DNA of 64,000 nucleotides from an uncultured Agathobaculum sp. GTDB taxonomy: Bacteria; Bacillota; Clostridia; Oscillospirales; Butyricicoccaceae. Location of the stretch: contig NZ_CALWUM010000001.1 in the NCBI RefSeq assembly GCF_944384765.1, forward strand, positions 124,001-188,000, read 5' to 3'. The notes under the pieces were generated by a model. That model was not told the DNA's origin. It was given only the letters and a program-made list of their open reading frames with translations, and made no database searches. Positions 14,930 through 23,196 of the stretch are shown one piece after another (position 1 is the first letter of the stretch; each line of letters opens with the position of its first letter). The position numbers and the translations under genes were made by a program.

Positions 14930-15658
14930 TCAGATCATGCCGCCGTCTGCAACGATGGTCTGGCCGGTGATAAAACTCGCGTTATCCGACACGAGGAAGG
15001 AAACCACGCCCGCGATCTCCTCCGGCTTGCCGAAGCGGCCGAGCGCGATCTGTTTTTTGGCGTTTTCCTTGAGCTCCTCGGACAGCTTGGATGTCATGTC
15101 CGTATCGATAAACCCGGGCGCGACCGCGTTGACCGTGATGCCGCGTGAGCCGAGTTCCTTGGCCGCGGTCTTGGTCATGCCGATCAGGCCGGCCTTGGCC
15201 GCGCAGTAGTTGATCTGGCCAAAGTTGCCCACCAGGCCCGAAATGGACGAAATATTGACGATGCGGCCCTGCTTGGCGCGCATCATCATTGCGCCGCACA
15301 ACTGCAGCATATTGTAGGCGCCCTTGAGGTTGATGCGGATGACGTCGTCAAACTGCTCTTCCTTCATGCGCACCATCAGGCCGTCACGGGTGATGCCCGC
15401 GTTGTTGACCAAGATATACGGCACGCCGAGCGTTTCCTTGATCTCTTTAAGCGCCTTATCGCAGGCCGCGTGGTCGGAAACGTCCCACTGCATGGGTACG
15501 GCCTTCACGCCGTGCGCGCGGCACTTCTCCGCGACCGCCTCGGCCTTATCCACGCTCGAGGCGCAGTTGATAACGATATCGTGGCCGTCAGCGGCCAGCT
15601 TTTCCGCGATGGCTGCGCCAATGCCGCGCGAGCCGCCGGTTACGATTGCAAGTCCCAT
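14930..15658 (-). CDS. fabG: 3-oxoacyl-ACP reductase FabG
   Basis: A 242-residue short-chain dehydrogenase that reduces 3-oxoacyl-ACP with NADPH. TGGSRGIGAAIAEKLA binds the cofactor, NNAGITRDGLMVRM is the structural Asn region and INYCAAKAG is the Tyr-X3-Lys active site. I choose MGLAIVTGG at 15658 because AAGGAG lies 7 bases upstream; a longer start at 15676 would overlap fabK and lacks a good site. It follows fabK after 10 bases. Confidence 0.96.
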   Translation of the reverse strand: MGLAIVTGGSRGIGAAIAEKLAADGHDIVINCASSVDKAEAVAEKCRAHGVKAVPMQWDVSDHAACDKALKEIKETLGVPYILVNNAGITRDGLMVRMKEEQFDDVIRINLKGAYNMLQLCGAMMMRAKQGRIVNISSISGLVGNFGQINYCAAKAGLIGMTKTAAKELGSRGITVNAVAPGFIDTDMTSKLSEELKENAKKQIALGRFGKPEEIAGVVSFLVSDNASFITGQTIVADGGMI

Positions 15659-15668
15659 GGTGTTCTCC

Positions 15669-16616
15669 TTATTCAAAGCGCTTGTAAGCGTTGCGGAGCA
15701 GATCCTCCGCGTCCGCGGTCATGGTTTTGAGGACCTCCTCGCACGGGCGCAGCTGCTTGAGCATGCCCGCGATCTGGCCGGACATGAAGGTGCCCTCCTC
15801 ATAGTTGCCGTCCTGCACGGCCTTGCGCAGCGAGCCCGAGGTCGCCGCTTCCAGCTCGGCCAGCGACTGCTCGGTGTTGATCTTCTCCAGCTCAAGGCAC
15901 TTGCGCGCCATCGGGGTCTTGAGCGAACGCACCGGATGGCCGGACGGGCGGCCGGTGACAACGGTCGAGATATCGGTCGCCTTGAGCACAAGCTCCTTGT
16001 ATTTATCCGAAATATAGCACTCGTTGGTCGCCAGGAACACGGTGCCGCACTGCACGCCTTCCGCGCCCAGCATGAAGGCCGCCGCCATACCGCGGCCGTC
16101 TGCAATGCCGCCCGCTGCGATGACCGGGATATCCACCGCGTCAACCACCTGCGGCACAAGCGGCATGGTGGTCAGCTCACCGATGTGGCCGCCGCCTTCC
16201 ATACCTTCCGCGATGACCGCGTCCGCGCCCGCGCGTTCCATGCGTTTGGCCAGCGCGACCGACGCGATAACCGGCATGACCTTGATGCCGGCTTCCTTCC
16301 AGGAAGCCATATACTTGCCCGGATTGCCCGCGCCCGTGGTCAGCACCTCGATCTTCTCGTCGATGGCGAGCTGGGCGAGGTCATCCGCATTCGGGGAGAG
16401 CAGCATGATGTTCATACCAAGCGGCTTGTCCGTGATCGCACGCGCCTTGCGGATCTCATCGCGGATATAATCGACCGGCGCTGCGCCGCCCGCGATGATG
16501 CCGAGGCCGCCTGCCTTGGAAACCGCCGCCGCGAGGTGGTGCTCCGCGATCCACGCCATGGCGCCCTGCACGATCGGGTATTCAATACCGAGCAGTTCTG
16601 TAATCTTGGTTTTCAT
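15669..16616 (-). CDS. fabK: Enoyl-ACP reductase II FabK (FMN-dependent)
   Basis: A 315-residue FMN enzyme of the nitronate monooxygenase/FabK TIM-barrel family, which completes each elongation cycle in place of FabI. Family features are LGIEYPIVQGAMAWIAEHHLAAAVSKAGGLGIIAGG, the VIAEGMEGGGHIG loop and IPVIAAGGIADGRG. The start at 16616 (MKTKITELL) is preceded by GGGAG. Location between fabH and fabG supports enoyl reductase over nitronate oxidation. FabK makes such organisms naturally tolerant of triclosan (family knowledge). Confidence 0.94.
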   Translation of the reverse strand: MKTKITELLGIEYPIVQGAMAWIAEHHLAAAVSKAGGLGIIAGGAAPVDYIRDEIRKARAITDKPLGMNIMLLSPNADDLAQLAIDEKIEVLTTGAGNPGKYMASWKEAGIKVMPVIASVALAKRMERAGADAVIAEGMEGGGHIGELTTMPLVPQVVDAVDIPVIAAGGIADGRGMAAAFMLGAEGVQCGTVFLATNECYISDKYKELVLKATDISTVVTGRPSGHPVRSLKTPMARKCLELEKINTEQSLAELEAATSGSLRKAVQDGNYEEGTFMSGQIAGMLKQLRPCEEVLKTMTADAEDLLRNAYKRFE

Positions 16617-16633
16617 TTGCTTTCGCTCCCTCT

Positions 16634-17632
16634 TTACAGTTTGAGTACAAACGCACCATAAGTCAGGCCCGCGCCGAACCCGGTGCACACGATGGTCTGC
16701 CCCTTGGCGAGCAGGCCCTTTTTCCGCATTTCATCCAGGCAGATCGGCACACTTGCGGAGGAGGTGTTGCCGAAGTATTCCATGTTCACATAAACCTTTT
16801 CACGGGGCAGGTGATAGCGCTTGGCGATCACGTCGAGGATACGCAGGTTGGCCTGATGCGGCACTACCCAGTCGATCTCCTCCGGCTGTACGCCCGCGCG
16901 CTGCAGCGCCGTGTCGATGGCAAACGGCACCGCCTTTGCGGTAAACCGCACCACCGCCGCGCCCTGCATCTTGAGAAAGCGCGCCTTGGGGTCGACCGGC
17001 CGCTCGGGGGCAAACGGATCCTCGACCGGCAGCGCCTGCATGTGCAGGTAATCCGCACCCGAACCGTCCGCCGCGACAAAGGTGGACTGGATGCCAACCG
17101 TTTCATCCGCCGTGGCGCGGTAAACCGCCGCCGCGGCACCGTCGCCGAACAGGATACAGGTGGACCGGTCGGTGTAATCGATAATGCGGTGCAGCGTCTC
17201 GGCCGAGACAACCAGCACGGTTTTCGCCTTGCCGGCCTTGATGTAGCTGTCGGCAATATCGGTTGCGGAGATAAAGCCCGTGCAGGCGTTGTTGATGTCC
17301 ATCGCGCCGACCTGACGCGCGCCCAGCTTGTCCTGCAAAATGCTGGCCGTGTTGGGCGTATTGTTGTCCGGTGTGCAGGTGCTCACCAGGATCAGGTCCA
17401 GCTCCTCTGCGCCGATGCCCGCATCCACGAGCGCGTCCTGCGCCGCGCCGAGCGCCAGCTCCCAGGTGTGGGTGTTCTTGGCGATGCGGCGCTCGCGCAC
17501 GCCCGTGCGCTTGACGATCCACTCATCGCTGGTATCCACCATCTGCTCAAGCATCGCGTTGGTCAGGACAAAATCCGGGATACACGAGCCCGTTCCGATC
17601 AGTTGGCTGTTGATGATTTCCACGCTCCCCAA
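16634..17632 (-). CDS. fabH: 3-oxoacyl-ACP synthase III FabH
   Basis: The first enzyme of fatty-acid synthesis, condensing an acyl-CoA primer with malonyl-ACP. The triad is clear: Cys in INNACTGFISATD, His in WVVPHQANLRI and Asn in EYFGNTSSASVP. There is no ATG near the conserved N terminus (IINSQLIGTGSCIPD). TTG at 17632 with GGGAGAG 12 bases upstream is my choice (332 residues); GTG at 17623 is possible. It heads the minus-strand operon from a consensus promoter shared face to face with fabD. Confidence 0.93.
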   Translation of the reverse strand: MGSVEIINSQLIGTGSCIPDFVLTNAMLEQMVDTSDEWIVKRTGVRERRIAKNTHTWELALGAAQDALVDAGIGAEELDLILVSTCTPDNNTPNTASILQDKLGARQVGAMDINNACTGFISATDIADSYIKAGKAKTVLVVSAETLHRIIDYTDRSTCILFGDGAAAAVYRATADETVGIQSTFVAADGSGADYLHMQALPVEDPFAPERPVDPKARFLKMQGAAVVRFTAKAVPFAIDTALQRAGVQPEEIDWVVPHQANLRILDVIAKRYHLPREKVYVNMEYFGNTSSASVPICLDEMRKKGLLAKGQTIVCTGFGAGLTYGAFVLKL

Positions 17633-17676
17633 AAGTTCAAATCGCTCTCCCAAAAAGCGTGGAAAAGCGACAATAG

Positions 17677-17731
17677 TTTGATTGACAAAGTAATCCTTGA
17701 CTATTATAATAAAAGGACACAAAATTGTCAA
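17677..17731. promoter_or_regulatory. Overlapping divergent fabH and fabD promoters
   Basis: Plus strand (fabD): TTGACA 17682-17687, 17 bases, TATAAT 17705-17710. Minus strand (fabH): TTGACA 17726-17731, 17 bases, TATAAT 17703-17708. The two -10 boxes share the 8-base core ATTATAAT, so RNA polymerase can fill only one at a time. A dyad TTTG-ATTGA-CAAA (17677-17689) overlaps the fabD -35 and resembles FabT-type sites. Confidence 0.85.
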
Positions 17732-17772
17732 CCTTTTCCGAGGTTTGACGGCGATTTTTGGAGGAACGAAGC

Positions 17773-18690
17773 ATGGAATACGGTTTTGCATTTTTCCCCG
17801 GCCAGGGTGCGCAGGCGCCCGGCATGGGCAAGGATCTGTACGAAAATTCGCAGGCAGCCAAGCTGGTTTTCGAGGAAGCCAGCGAGGGCGCGGGGCTGGA
17901 CGTGGCAAAGCTCTGCTTTGACAGCGACAAGGCCACCCTCTCCCGCACGGAGAACAGCCAGATCGCGATTTTCACCCACTCGATGGCAGCACTCGCCGCG
18001 CTCACCGAGGCTGGCGTGACCTTCAAGGCCGCGGCGGGCTTTTCGCTGGGCGAATACACCGCGCTGGCCGCCGCAGGCGTGGTTTCGCTTGCGGACGGCG
18101 TCAAGATCGTCTCCATGCGCGGCAAGCTGATGCAGCAGGCGGCGGACACGATCGACGGCGGCATGGCTGCGATCCTCGGCCTGGAGGACGCCAAGATCGA
18201 AGAGGCCTGCGCCAAGGTCACAAGCGGCATTGTCCGCCCGGTCAACTACAACTGCCCCGGCCAACTGGTGATCGCGGGCGAGCGCAAAGCGCTCGACGAG
18301 GCGATCGAAAACTGCAAGGCCGCCGGCGCGCGCCGCGCGCTGCCACTTGCGGTATCTGGTGCGTTCCACACCCCGCTGATGGCCAAGGCTGCGGCCGAGC
18401 TGCGCGCCTATGTGCAGGATTTCACCTTCTCCGCGCCCAAGATGGACATTTACTCCAATTTGGATGGCGAAGTACTCGACTGTTCGGACCTGCCCGCCCA
18501 CCTCGAGCAGCACATGATTTCCCCCGTGCGCTGGACCCGGCTTGTGCAGAACGGCCTGGCGGCGGGTCTTACCACCGCGTGCGAGATCGGCCCAGGCAAG
18601 ACGCTCACCGGGTTTGCAGGCAAGATCAGCAAGGAACTCAGCTGCCGCACCGTGCAGGACATGGCCGGCGTGCAGGCGGCCGCGGAGTAA
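17773..18690 (+). CDS. fabD: Malonyl-CoA:ACP transacylase FabD
   Basis: A 305-residue acyltransferase that loads malonyl onto ACP. FFPGQGAQAPGMG is the oxyanion loop; the nucleophile is Ser91 in AAGFSLGEYTALAAAG (GFSLG where many members read GHSLG), and the catalytic His is in VSGAFHTPLM. GGAGG precedes the ATG at 17773. In most Firmicutes fabD sits inside the fabH operon; here it is inverted and alone, driven by its own promoter that competes with the fabH promoter. Confidence 0.95.
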   Translation: MEYGFAFFPGQGAQAPGMGKDLYENSQAAKLVFEEASEGAGLDVAKLCFDSDKATLSRTENSQIAIFTHSMAALAALTEAGVTFKAAAGFSLGEYTALAAAGVVSLADGVKIVSMRGKLMQQAADTIDGGMAAILGLEDAKIEEACAKVTSGIVRPVNYNCPGQLVIAGERKALDEAIENCKAAGARRALPLAVSGAFHTPLMAKAAAELRAYVQDFTFSAPKMDIYSNLDGEVLDCSDLPAHLEQHMISPVRWTRLVQNGLAAGLTTACEIGPGKTLTGFAGKISKELSCRTVQDMAGVQAAAE

Positions 18691-18725
18691 CCGTCCCGCG
18701 CACTGTTCCCAGCCAAGTAAAACAT

Positions 18726-18784
18726 AGCCCCTGTTCCGCTTTGCCGCATCATGCGGCAGCCGGAACGGGGGCTGTCTTTTTTGT
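18726..18784. terminator. Terminator between fabD and the dlt-like operon
   Basis: Outer stem AGCCCCTGTTCCG...CGGAACGGGGGCT enclosing an inner GCCGCATCATGCGGC hairpin, followed by TTTTTT. It sits between convergent genes and has a T-rich side on the plus strand. Confidence 0.78.
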
Positions 18785-18786
18785 TG

Positions 18787-20619
18787 TTATCCGCCGAGCT
18801 GTTGCAGCAGTTCCTCCGCCGTGATATCGTCGATGCCGTAGCGCGGGATATTCAGCAGGGACTGCGGCAGGCCCTTGACCAGTGTGCTGGTCTGCGGCAC
18901 GGTGCCGAACGTCATCTGGATGCCGGCCTGTGCCGCCACCGCACCAGACAGCAGGGTGGACTGCCCCTCCGGATAAGCCAGCGCATAGCAGCGCGTGCCG
19001 GTCGCCTGCTCCAGTTCCTGTCTAGCGCGTGAGAGATCATCTGAAAACGCCTGAATATAGGACTGCTCGCTCTCTCCTTCCAGCGGCAGGACGTTCTCGC
19101 GCACCGCACTGCCCTCTGGCTCAAACGGCGGCCACTGGTGGAAATCATAGGTGTGGGTCTGTACGGTGATCAGGCCGGATGCCAGCATCTCGTTTGCCTG
19201 CTCCCAGCTGAAATGCGGCGTCATGGCAAAATCCGTGTCCTTGTAGGTATCCTTGCCGACCGACACGCCAATGACAAAAATCGCTGCCTTCATATCCAGT
19301 TCCTTGAGGATCGGGTAGGCTAGCTCGTAGTTGCTGGCGTAGCCGTCGTCAAACGTGATGGCGATTGGCTTTTCAGGTAGCGGCGTGCCGTACCACACAT
19401 AGTTATACAGGTCCTCCAGCGAGACCGTCTGATAGCCCGCCGCCTTGAGCGCCTCCATATGGGAGCGGAACACCTCCGTGCGGATGTCCGACGTGTCCTC
19501 CCCGTTATCGCTCAGGTGGTGATACATCAGCACCGGCACACTAGCGGTATACGCCGATTCCGGCTGGCTGCAGTCCTGCTCGAAATAGGCGCTGTCCGCC
19601 GGCATATCGCCGGTCACATAGCGCCCGAAGCCATCCGGCACATATATGCTGTCTCCGCCCGTGATCACGTCCACCATCATCTCACCGACCGAATTGCGGA
19701 AATGGGTCGCGTCATACCAGTAGCGCGGCTCATAGCTGATCGAGCTGTAAGAAAAATCCCAAATCGGCGTAACCTCGGACAGGGCATGCACAAACTGAGC
19801 CAGCCCCTCGCTCGAGAAATGCCGCAGATAATCCACATAGCACGGATTGTTGACCACGATCAGGTTAATGCCATGCTCCTCGCACAGGTCGCGGATCGCC
19901 GTCAGGCTTTTGACGCAGTTCTCGGTCTGGTACACGCCGTACTGCGCCTCCGGGTAATCGGTAAAGACCTGATACGCCTCCCGCTGCACATACTCCTCCA
20001 GGCTGCCGATCGGCTCGACATCGCGCAGGCGCTTGTCGTACGCGCCGGTTTCCACATCGAACACATCAAAGGTCTGCGGCATTTCGGTGTCGGTAAAATA
20101 CGCCTTGAGCTTTTCGATGCCATAGGTCGGATTGAGGAACAGATAGTCCAGATAAAATGGCAACAGCGGCTTTTTGCTCACCTTGGCATGCATCCGGCTG
20201 TCCAGACTATCCTCCCCCACATCATAGAGGACGGCATTGTCCACATACAGGCTGACGACCAGGTTTTTCACTTCATAATTCTCCACCAGGTAGTCGGCCA
20301 TCTGCTCCAGATCCAGCAGGTCTGCGCCATACATGATCATGTTGTAAAAGCTGGCGTCCAGCGCCTCGTTGAGCGGCTCGGTCGGGATGCTGCTAGACCC
20401 CGAACAGCCGAGGATATAGCTGTCGTACGCATCATGATGCTCGTCCAGCCACGCGATTTTGGCAACGCGCGGATTGCGCGTCATATCGTAACTGTAAAAA
20501 TCCAGCAGGCGGTCCCCAAACACGCCATAGGGATCTGTGGCGACGTTGAACCCCGCCCAGACTGCGACGGTAACGGCCAGCGCGGCGACAAACATCACAA
20601 GCCATTTTTTTGCTGTCAT
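18787..20619 (-). CDS. SGNH/DHHW-type acyltransferase fused to polysaccharide deacetylase
   Basis: A 610-residue membrane-anchored fusion. Residues 7-26 form one membrane segment. Residues about 30-330 resemble AlgX/DltD-like SGNH proteins: ILGCSGSS (69-76) holds the likely Ser and YDATHF (302-307) the Asp-X2-His. Residues about 360-610 form a NodB-type deacetylase with VLMYHHLS (363-370), ITFDDGY (421-427) and THTYDFH (488-494). The fusion should transfer acyl groups to, and remove N-acetyl groups from, an envelope glycan. It is the last gene of a dlt-like operon, in the place of DltD. The start at 20619 follows GGGAGG by 11 bases. Confidence 0.82.
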   Translation of the reverse strand: MTAKKWLVMFVAALAVTVAVWAGFNVATDPYGVFGDRLLDFYSYDMTRNPRVAKIAWLDEHHDAYDSYILGCSGSSSIPTEPLNEALDASFYNMIMYGADLLDLEQMADYLVENYEVKNLVVSLYVDNAVLYDVGEDSLDSRMHAKVSKKPLLPFYLDYLFLNPTYGIEKLKAYFTDTEMPQTFDVFDVETGAYDKRLRDVEPIGSLEEYVQREAYQVFTDYPEAQYGVYQTENCVKSLTAIRDLCEEHGINLIVVNNPCYVDYLRHFSSEGLAQFVHALSEVTPIWDFSYSSISYEPRYWYDATHFRNSVGEMMVDVITGGDSIYVPDGFGRYVTGDMPADSAYFEQDCSQPESAYTASVPVLMYHHLSDNGEDTSDIRTEVFRSHMEALKAAGYQTVSLEDLYNYVWYGTPLPEKPIAITFDDGYASNYELAYPILKELDMKAAIFVIGVSVGKDTYKDTDFAMTPHFSWEQANEMLASGLITVQTHTYDFHQWPPFEPEGSAVRENVLPLEGESEQSYIQAFSDDLSRARQELEQATGTRCYALAYPEGQSTLLSGAVAAQAGIQMTFGTVPQTSTLVKGLPQSLLNIPRYGIDDITAEELLQQLGG

Positions 20620-20638
20620 AAATTGCGCAAACCTCCCG

Positions 20639-22192
20639 TCAGAACTGTGCGTAGATAAACTGTGCCGGTACATAATCCCCGCCTGTGCCGAACAGCAAAA
20701 GCAGCAGCGGCAGCAGCACCGCTGCAAACTGCACCGCCGGCGGCCGCGCCGCCAGCCACTGCCGGATATGCACCCCGCGCTCCTGAGCATACTCGACCGC
20801 CACCAGCACCGCCGAAGCAAGCGCCACGATCAGATAATCCGTCCATCCGATGCCAAGCGACAGCACCGTGTCCGAAAGCAGGGCCGCAGGCTGGAAATCC
20901 GTTACCGTGTTCCACAGCATAGCAAGGCCGGTCAGCAGCCGCGGCGCGCGGGTGATATACCGGCCGATGAACACGATCACACAGGTGCGTGCAATGCGGA
21001 ATAGGCTCCATGCGCGGCTGTGCTCCTCCATGCGGAGCCGCGCGCGCCAAGATACGAATGTGGCCTCCAGCAGCAGGGATGTTGTGATGATAATGCCGTT
21101 ATAAAAGCCGAAAAAGATATATTTCAGGCTGGAACCGTGCCAGATGCCGATGAGCAGATAGACCACAAAAGTCGCCAGCGACGTGGCTAGGATCTTGCCC
21201 GCCTTGCCCTTGATGTGCTTGCGCGACCAGCGGCCCAAGCGGCCGAACGGGCGCGACAGCGAGAGTGGGTAAAACACATAGTCCCGCATCCAGCTGCCCA
21301 GCGTGATATGCCAGCGGCGCCAGAAATCGGCCAGCGAATGGGCAAACAACGGCCGGCGGAAGTTCTCCGTCATCTCAATCCCCAGCATCTGTGCGGTGCC
21401 GCGCGTGATGTCGATACCGCCGGAAAAATCGCAGTACAGCTGAATGCAGTAGGCCAGCGTGCCCAGCGCCAGAATGCTGCCCGGATAGGACGATGGGCTG
21501 GTATACACCGTATCCGCCACCACACCGACCCGCTCCGCGATCAGCAGTTTTTTGAAAAAGCCCCACAGGATCAGCTGGATGCCCGCGCGCAGCTGCTCAT
21601 AATCCACGCTGCGCCTGGCAAAAAGCTGCGGCGCCAGCTGATGATAGCGGCTGATCGGCCCCTGGATGATCTGCGGGAAAAACGAGGTAAACAGCGCCAG
21701 CTTCGCCAGGTTGCGCTGCGGCTCCTGTTTGCCGCGGTACACGTCGATCACATAGCCGACGGACTGGAAAACAAAAAACGACACGCCCAGCGGCATGAGC
21801 AAATCCAGCCGGGGCAGCGCCGTGCCCAGGGCGCGGTCGAGCAGCCCGGCGGTGTAATCCCAGTATTTCAGCAAAAACAGCATGCCGAAGTTGAGCACGC
21901 ACGCCGCCGCGACAACCGCCTTTTTCCTGTGCCGGATGCGCTGCTGCAGGCCGGCCTTATCCGCGTCGGACAGGGCTTTGCGCTGTGCATTCAGCCTGCC
22001 GAGCAGCAGTCCCGCGGCATAGACCGTCACGGTTGTGAACAGCAGGTAGACCACCGTCCGCACACCGCTGCTGCAATAGAACACATAGCTTGCCGCAAGC
22101 AGGATCATCCACTGCATCCGTTTGGGGATGCAGTAGTACACCACCGTCAGCAGGACGAGAAAGGCGATATAGGTGAAAGAGGTGAATGACAT
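20639..22192 (-). CDS. MBOAT-family O-acyltransferase (AlgI/DltB-like)
   Basis: A 517-residue polytopic enzyme with about 11-12 membrane segments. Members move acyl groups across the membrane onto extracellular polymers. Family marks are LMPLGVSFFVFQSVGYVIDVYRG, FPQIIQGPISRYHQL, SLADFWRRWHITLGSWMRDYVFYPL and the catalytic-His region LIGIWHGSSLKYIFFG. It resembles AlgI more than classical DltB. The carrier-protein gene ends 4 bases upstream and the SGNH/deacetylase fusion starts 19 bases downstream, the usual MBOAT-SGNH pairing. Confidence 0.9.
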   Translation of the reverse strand: MSFTSFTYIAFLVLLTVVYYCIPKRMQWMILLAASYVFYCSSGVRTVVYLLFTTVTVYAAGLLLGRLNAQRKALSDADKAGLQQRIRHRKKAVVAAACVLNFGMLFLLKYWDYTAGLLDRALGTALPRLDLLMPLGVSFFVFQSVGYVIDVYRGKQEPQRNLAKLALFTSFFPQIIQGPISRYHQLAPQLFARRSVDYEQLRAGIQLILWGFFKKLLIAERVGVVADTVYTSPSSYPGSILALGTLAYCIQLYCDFSGGIDITRGTAQMLGIEMTENFRRPLFAHSLADFWRRWHITLGSWMRDYVFYPLSLSRPFGRLGRWSRKHIKGKAGKILATSLATFVVYLLIGIWHGSSLKYIFFGFYNGIIITTSLLLEATFVSWRARLRMEEHSRAWSLFRIARTCVIVFIGRYITRAPRLLTGLAMLWNTVTDFQPAALLSDTVLSLGIGWTDYLIVALASAVLVAVEYAQERGVHIRQWLAARPPAVQFAAVLLPLLLLLFGTGGDYVPAQFIYAQF

Positions 22193-22196
22193 GGGA

Positions 22197-22418
22197 TTAC
22201 TGCAGCCTCTGGATCATATCCCACATACTCTGCGCCGAATTAAAGTTCTCCGGCGTCAGGTCGTCCACCGTGATCTCCACCGAAAACGCCTCCATCAGCT
22301 CGGAAACGATCGTCACAATATCCAGCGACTCGATCAGGCCGTCGTCGACCAGCGCGGTCTCATTGCGGAAGTCGATCCCCGGGCAGCACTCGGTCAAAAT
22401 CTCAATCAGCTTATCCAT
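22197..22418 (-). CDS. DltC-like acyl/aminoacyl carrier protein
   Basis: A 73-residue carrier protein. Ser31 in DDGLIESLDIVTIV is the expected 4'-phosphopantetheine site. Size and the LIESLD motif fit DltC-type D-alanyl carriers better than fatty-acid ACP, which has its own gene at 9113-9340. It lies between the GNAT and MBOAT genes and 28 bases from the former, so it most likely carries the group activated by the adenylation enzyme and delivers it to the MBOAT protein. Confidence 0.88.
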   Translation of the reverse strand: MDKLIEILTECCPGIDFRNETALVDDGLIESLDIVTIVSELMEAFSVEITVDDLTPENFNSAQSMWDMIQRLQ

Positions 22419-22446
22419 TTTGTATTCCTCCTGTATCTGTTGTTCT

Positions 22447-23196
22447 TTATCGTATCATGACGGTACTTGTCCATCCATCCGGCGCAAACCCTTCCGCCTG
22501 ATAGACGTGCTGTGCCGCCGCGTTGTCCGCACCCGTCCACACGGTTGCGCGGCAGGCGGCGGTCACGCTGTTAAAGCGGCCGACCAGCGTGCGGGCCAGC
22601 CCCTGTCCGCGCCGGGCGGGCGAAACCGCCAGCTGGCGGATCTCCGCAGTGCGGCCGGGCAGAAAGCGCAGCAGCGCATCCGCGCCGTGCGTCAAAACGC
22701 AGCCTGCGCGCAGATCCTGCACAAATTCCTCCCACACCGGCAGGCAGCCGGTGAGCGGATCAAAGCTCTCCGTAAGCAGCCAGTACAGCGCGCGGGCATC
22801 TTCTTCCGCCGGGGCCGCTGCGGGTTCGTCCTGCGCCTCCAGCGCAGGACGCGCCAGCCGGATGCGCCGCAGCCGCACGGCAAAGCCGAGACGGGTGAAG
22901 TATGCCTGCGCCGCGTCCGCCCGCTGCGGCCGGTGCGGCAGCTCGACCAGCGTGTTGGCCGGCAGGCCAGCCTCTGGCAGCGCCTCGAGGTCGGTCAGGT
23001 AATAATGCAGCACCGCGTGCCCTGGCCGGCGCCGCAGCAGGAACAGTCCGCCCGCCCAGCTGTAAACCGACAGGGTGCCGCGCGCTATTTCGCCGCGCAG
23101 CTCCTCCGCGCCCAGGATGCGGTTGGTCAGCACGCCCGGGCGGAACTGGCTGCTGATCAGCGCGGACAGCGCCCCATAGTCACGAACGGTCTGCAC
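22447..23196 (-). CDS. GNAT-family N-acetyltransferase
   Basis: A 249-residue protein whose C-terminal half (about 130-249) is a GNAT domain: IRQLAVSPARRGQGLARTLVGRF is the acetyl-CoA pyrophosphate loop and VWTGADNAAAQHVYQAEGF the final motif. The N-terminal half is a diverged, possibly second GNAT-like lobe. The start GTG at 23196 has GGAGG 9 bases upstream and overlaps the adenylation gene by 17 bases. Its place in the dlt-like operon suggests N-acylation of the carrier-bound amino acid or of a sugar; this is inference. Classical dlt operons lack such a gene. Confidence 0.83.
   Translation of the reverse strand: MQTVRDYGALSALISSQFRPGVLTNRILGAEELRGEIARGTLSVYSWAGGLFLLRRRPGHAVLHYYLTDLEALPEAGLPANTLVELPHRPQRADAAQAYFTRLGFAVRLRRIRLARPALEAQDEPAAAPAEEDARALYWLLTESFDPLTGCLPVWEEFVQDLRAGCVLTHGADALLRFLPGRTAEIRQLAVSPARRGQGLARTLVGRFNSVTAACRATVWTGADNAAAQHVYQAEGFAPDGWTSTVMIR

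Noticed and set aside
15659-15676. Upstream fabG start (MNKENTMGL)
   Set aside because: It would overlap fabK and has no ribosome binding site; the AAGGAG sequence fits the MGLAIVTGG start.
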